NCBI GenBank assembly: GCA_008933995.1
Contig: WARS01000007.1
Location: 1,180,230-1,244,229, forward strand
Reading direction: 5' to 3'
DNA from: Datnioides undecimradiatus
Taxonomy: Eukaryota; Chordata; Actinopteri; Lobotiformes; Datnioididae
Length of the DNA: 64,000 nucleotides
In this document: in pieces, positions 61,829 through 64,000 of the stretch
Position numbering within the stretch: the first letter of the stretch is position 1
Layout: each line of letters begins with the position of its first letter
Position numbers and translations under genes: made by a program
Notes under the pieces: model-generated
Database searches by the model: none
The model's input: only the letters and a program-made list of their open reading frames with translations
Told to the model about the DNA's origin: nothing

Positions 61829-61928
61829 CCTGGACAGGCAACAACACAATGCCTTGCATAGGTAATTCGGTTGTTTTTGGCCAGTGTCCTGTCCAGGCAA
61901 TAATGAGCTGCTAATTACTAATTAGCAG
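61829..61928. promoter_or_regulatory. Candidate homeodomain enhancer with nested inverted repeats
   Basis: CTGCTAATTA (61908-61917) and TAATTAGCAG (61919-61928) are perfect reverse complements around a single central C, giving two opposed TAATTA homeodomain sites. Just upstream, CCTGGACAGG (61829-61838) and CCTGTCCAGG (61888-61897) are reverse complements of each other, and both are followed by CAA. The symmetry is seen; an enhancer role is inferred. Confidence 0.35.
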
Positions 61929-63288
61929 TCTGCCCGGTCCACACTAAAGCTAAAACAGATGTACCAGCCGGCTCTCTCTGCCAGCATTCTCGTCCCTGCC
62001 TCTACATCCAAGACAATGTGCCTTTGTGGGATAACAGTGATGGAACTTAAGATGTTGTAACATGGCATTGTAATGCATGGGTTGGTGGGACTCCTTCGCA
62101 GAGACAATCTCTAGTAGTGTCACTCTGAATTAGCTCAGTCAGCAGAGTGCTGTCTACCGTCCTGGAAAGCAGAGACATTAGGCTGAGAGTCGCTGAGGAA
62201 AAGCCAGGTGGAGTTCTCGACAAGAGCAACCAAGCTAAACTAAAAAGCTCATTCACTCTCAGGGAATAACAGTGAATAAATCCAATACATTGATGACTAA
62301 TGTATGATTTCAATATTCGCAGCATAAAAACATGACATCATTGTGATGTAACAGGTATGCTGAATCATGATATTCATGCAAAATGGAAAAGAAAAGCATT
62401 TGGTGGTGACGGAGTACACAAGCGACAGTAAATACAAATCACAATGATTATCACATATACGGACACATTACAACGCACTATATCTCAGTTTGATGCAGTT
62501 TTATGGATATTTTTATGCTCATATATGTATTTGACTCCTTTCTAACTGTTCCTGTGAAGTCTCACGAACTGATTTATAGACTAATTGTTGACAGCTAATT
62601 GTTTATCATCCAAACAATGAGTGTTTCATGACACAAGATTTATTCCTGTAATTATATATGAGTGTATATTTACAGCTATGTTATTGTGTTATTGTGTTAT
62701 TGTGTTTTGAAGCATTCCTTATATATCCGTACTTTAGTAATAGACACTTCTGCGTACAGCTGTATTATAGTGAGTATAGCGTTCTGTGAAATGTATTATC
62801 TGTTTTCATGGTGTTTATTGTGCTATATGTGGGCATGTTAAAAGAAAGAAAGAAACTAAAAAGAAGAAAAATCGAACAGAACCACAGAGTGAACCTAACA
62901 CCTGCACCTGGCAGTGTTGTTGCCACAATATACCGGTGGATAAGCACAAGTCCCACAATCCTTCCTCTTAACAGTTTTTGTAATGTAAATCAATAATGCA
63001 TGCTTGCTGGCAGGCTCATTAGTGATTTATTTTATAAGAGAGCAATTATATAAGATTACTGATGAGGAGTCCCCGGTGAAACAGCAGTTGGCCACCGGTG
63101 GGGCAAAGATCAGCTGCGATGTGTGTCAGGACTCCCTGTGAAGCCTTGTCAAAGCTGCCACTAGTATTAAAATACGCAAGTGATAATCATCACCTGCTCT
63201 TAATATGGTGTAAGTGTAATAAGCAAGTAAATAACCTCCATTCGTCAGGTTCCCATAAAGATCTGAATATTTTCATAATTGGTACACA

Positions 63289-63324
63289 CCACACACAAAC
63301 ACACACGCACACGCACACGCACAC
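63289..63324. repeat. (CA)n / (CACACG)n microsatellite
   Basis: CA dinucleotides passing into CACACG hexamers. Confidence 0.85.
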
Positions 63325-63419
63325 GAGAAGGCATACATAATTTAATATATCCACACCTCTGCTGCTTCTTCTCCCAGCACCTGTCACCCCTTGTCTCTAA
63401 AATGAGAAATTTCATTAGC

Positions 63420-63625
63420 TATTAAAATGCCATTGCAAGACATAGGTGATGATTTTGGCCATGGCAGGAGTTAACTGTGGAGGGAATGTAAGCCCCTTCA
63501 CATGAACCACTTAATTAACCAGGCAGGCTGGGGTAGAGGTTTACGCTCAGTGCAATCCTCTTTAATTGCGTTTTCACTTTCATGATTAAAAGCTGGATCT
63601 GATATAATCATGTAATGCTCAGTGG
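63420..63625. promoter_or_regulatory. Candidate conserved non-coding element
   Basis: It is rich in homeodomain-type words (ATTAGCTATTAAAATG, CTTAATTAACC, TTTAATTG, ATGATTAAA) in a region free of simple repeats. It has enhancer-like texture only. Confidence 0.2.
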
Positions 63626-64000
63626 GTGGAGTGCGGCACTAACAGGGCCGGGGTGATTCGCAGTAGGCAGTCCAATTGCAAAAGCTCCACAAGGCTTTAT
63701 TGTAAGTGCTTGTCTTCCACTGGTAAATATAATAAATCAGGGATGTCCAGTGTTTTCCAGAGCTGTTTGTGATAAGCTGGTGTAATATATGTTTATATTT
63801 TATCCATTTTATCTCTTCACTACTTCTGCCTCAGTTATTGACTTCCTATATTTCCCAAAATGACCTCCAGCACCTCACAGAGAACTCTCCCAGACAAGGG
63901 AGCAACAGTTCCCAGTGGAGATAAAGCACGTCATGCCCCTAAACGCAACCTTTCACAGCTGCATTGAATTATGGTAGGAGATTTGGATATATCTGTTTCC

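Larger units (their letters stand above)
58570..64000. other. Gene-poor right flank
   Basis: No exon chain, tRNA or intact transposon was recognised on either strand. Simple repeats include a TATTGTGT run (about 62680-62707) and a CA tract (63289-63324). Two candidate regulatory elements are listed separately. Confidence 0.4.

Overview
This window is vertebrate nuclear DNA, almost certainly from a ray-finned (teleost, perch-like) fish. The genes are split by GT-AG introns, two of them encode neurofilament proteins, microsatellites are dense, and several interspersed repeats belong to families I recognise from fish genomes. There are no bacterial features. Most of the window is non-coding; the securely identified genes lie between about 36.6 and 58.2 kb.

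Left part (1-36.5 kb). A well-formed first coding exon on the minus strand (2690-2815) starts a gene that runs off the left edge and that I cannot name. A second, weaker minus-strand first-exon candidate (5968-5998) sits beside two CRE-like sites. The rest is a 30-kb gene-poor stretch. It holds simple repeats, a 12-bp minisatellite (14 copies), a degenerate LINE reverse-transcriptase relic, several dispersed teleost repeats, two perfect 12-bp hairpins, CTCF-like motifs and possible conserved enhancers. No complete protein-coding gene is evident there.

Core (36.6-58.2 kb). nefm (plus, 3 coding exons, 905 aa deduced) and nefl (minus, 4 coding exons, 666 aa deduced) face each other tail to tail, as NEFM and NEFL do in mammals. 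Their products co-assemble in axonal neurofilaments. Both genes have a TATA box, and each has a second coding exon of exactly 125 nt. About 4.5 kb beyond the nefl start is pgam2 (plus, 3 coding exons, 255 aa deduced), the muscle-type glycolytic phosphoglycerate mutase, with its own TATA box. A strong CTCF-like motif lies between nefl and pgam2. Convergent with pgam2 is a nine-exon syntaxin-family gene (minus, 285 aa deduced). It keeps the Habc region and the Qa-SNARE motif but ends in a basic, cysteine-free tail with no membrane anchor. This is the most unusual gene in the window.

Right part (58.2-64 kb). I find no gene here. There is a candidate homeodomain-type enhancer with a near-perfect long palindrome at 61908-61928 and a second AT-rich candidate element near 63.4-63.6 kb.

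Exon boundaries were derived by hand from reading frame, splice-site dinucleotides and remembered family architecture. They fit together arithmetically (each spliced coding sequence is an exact multiple of three), but no alignment or transcript data were available.
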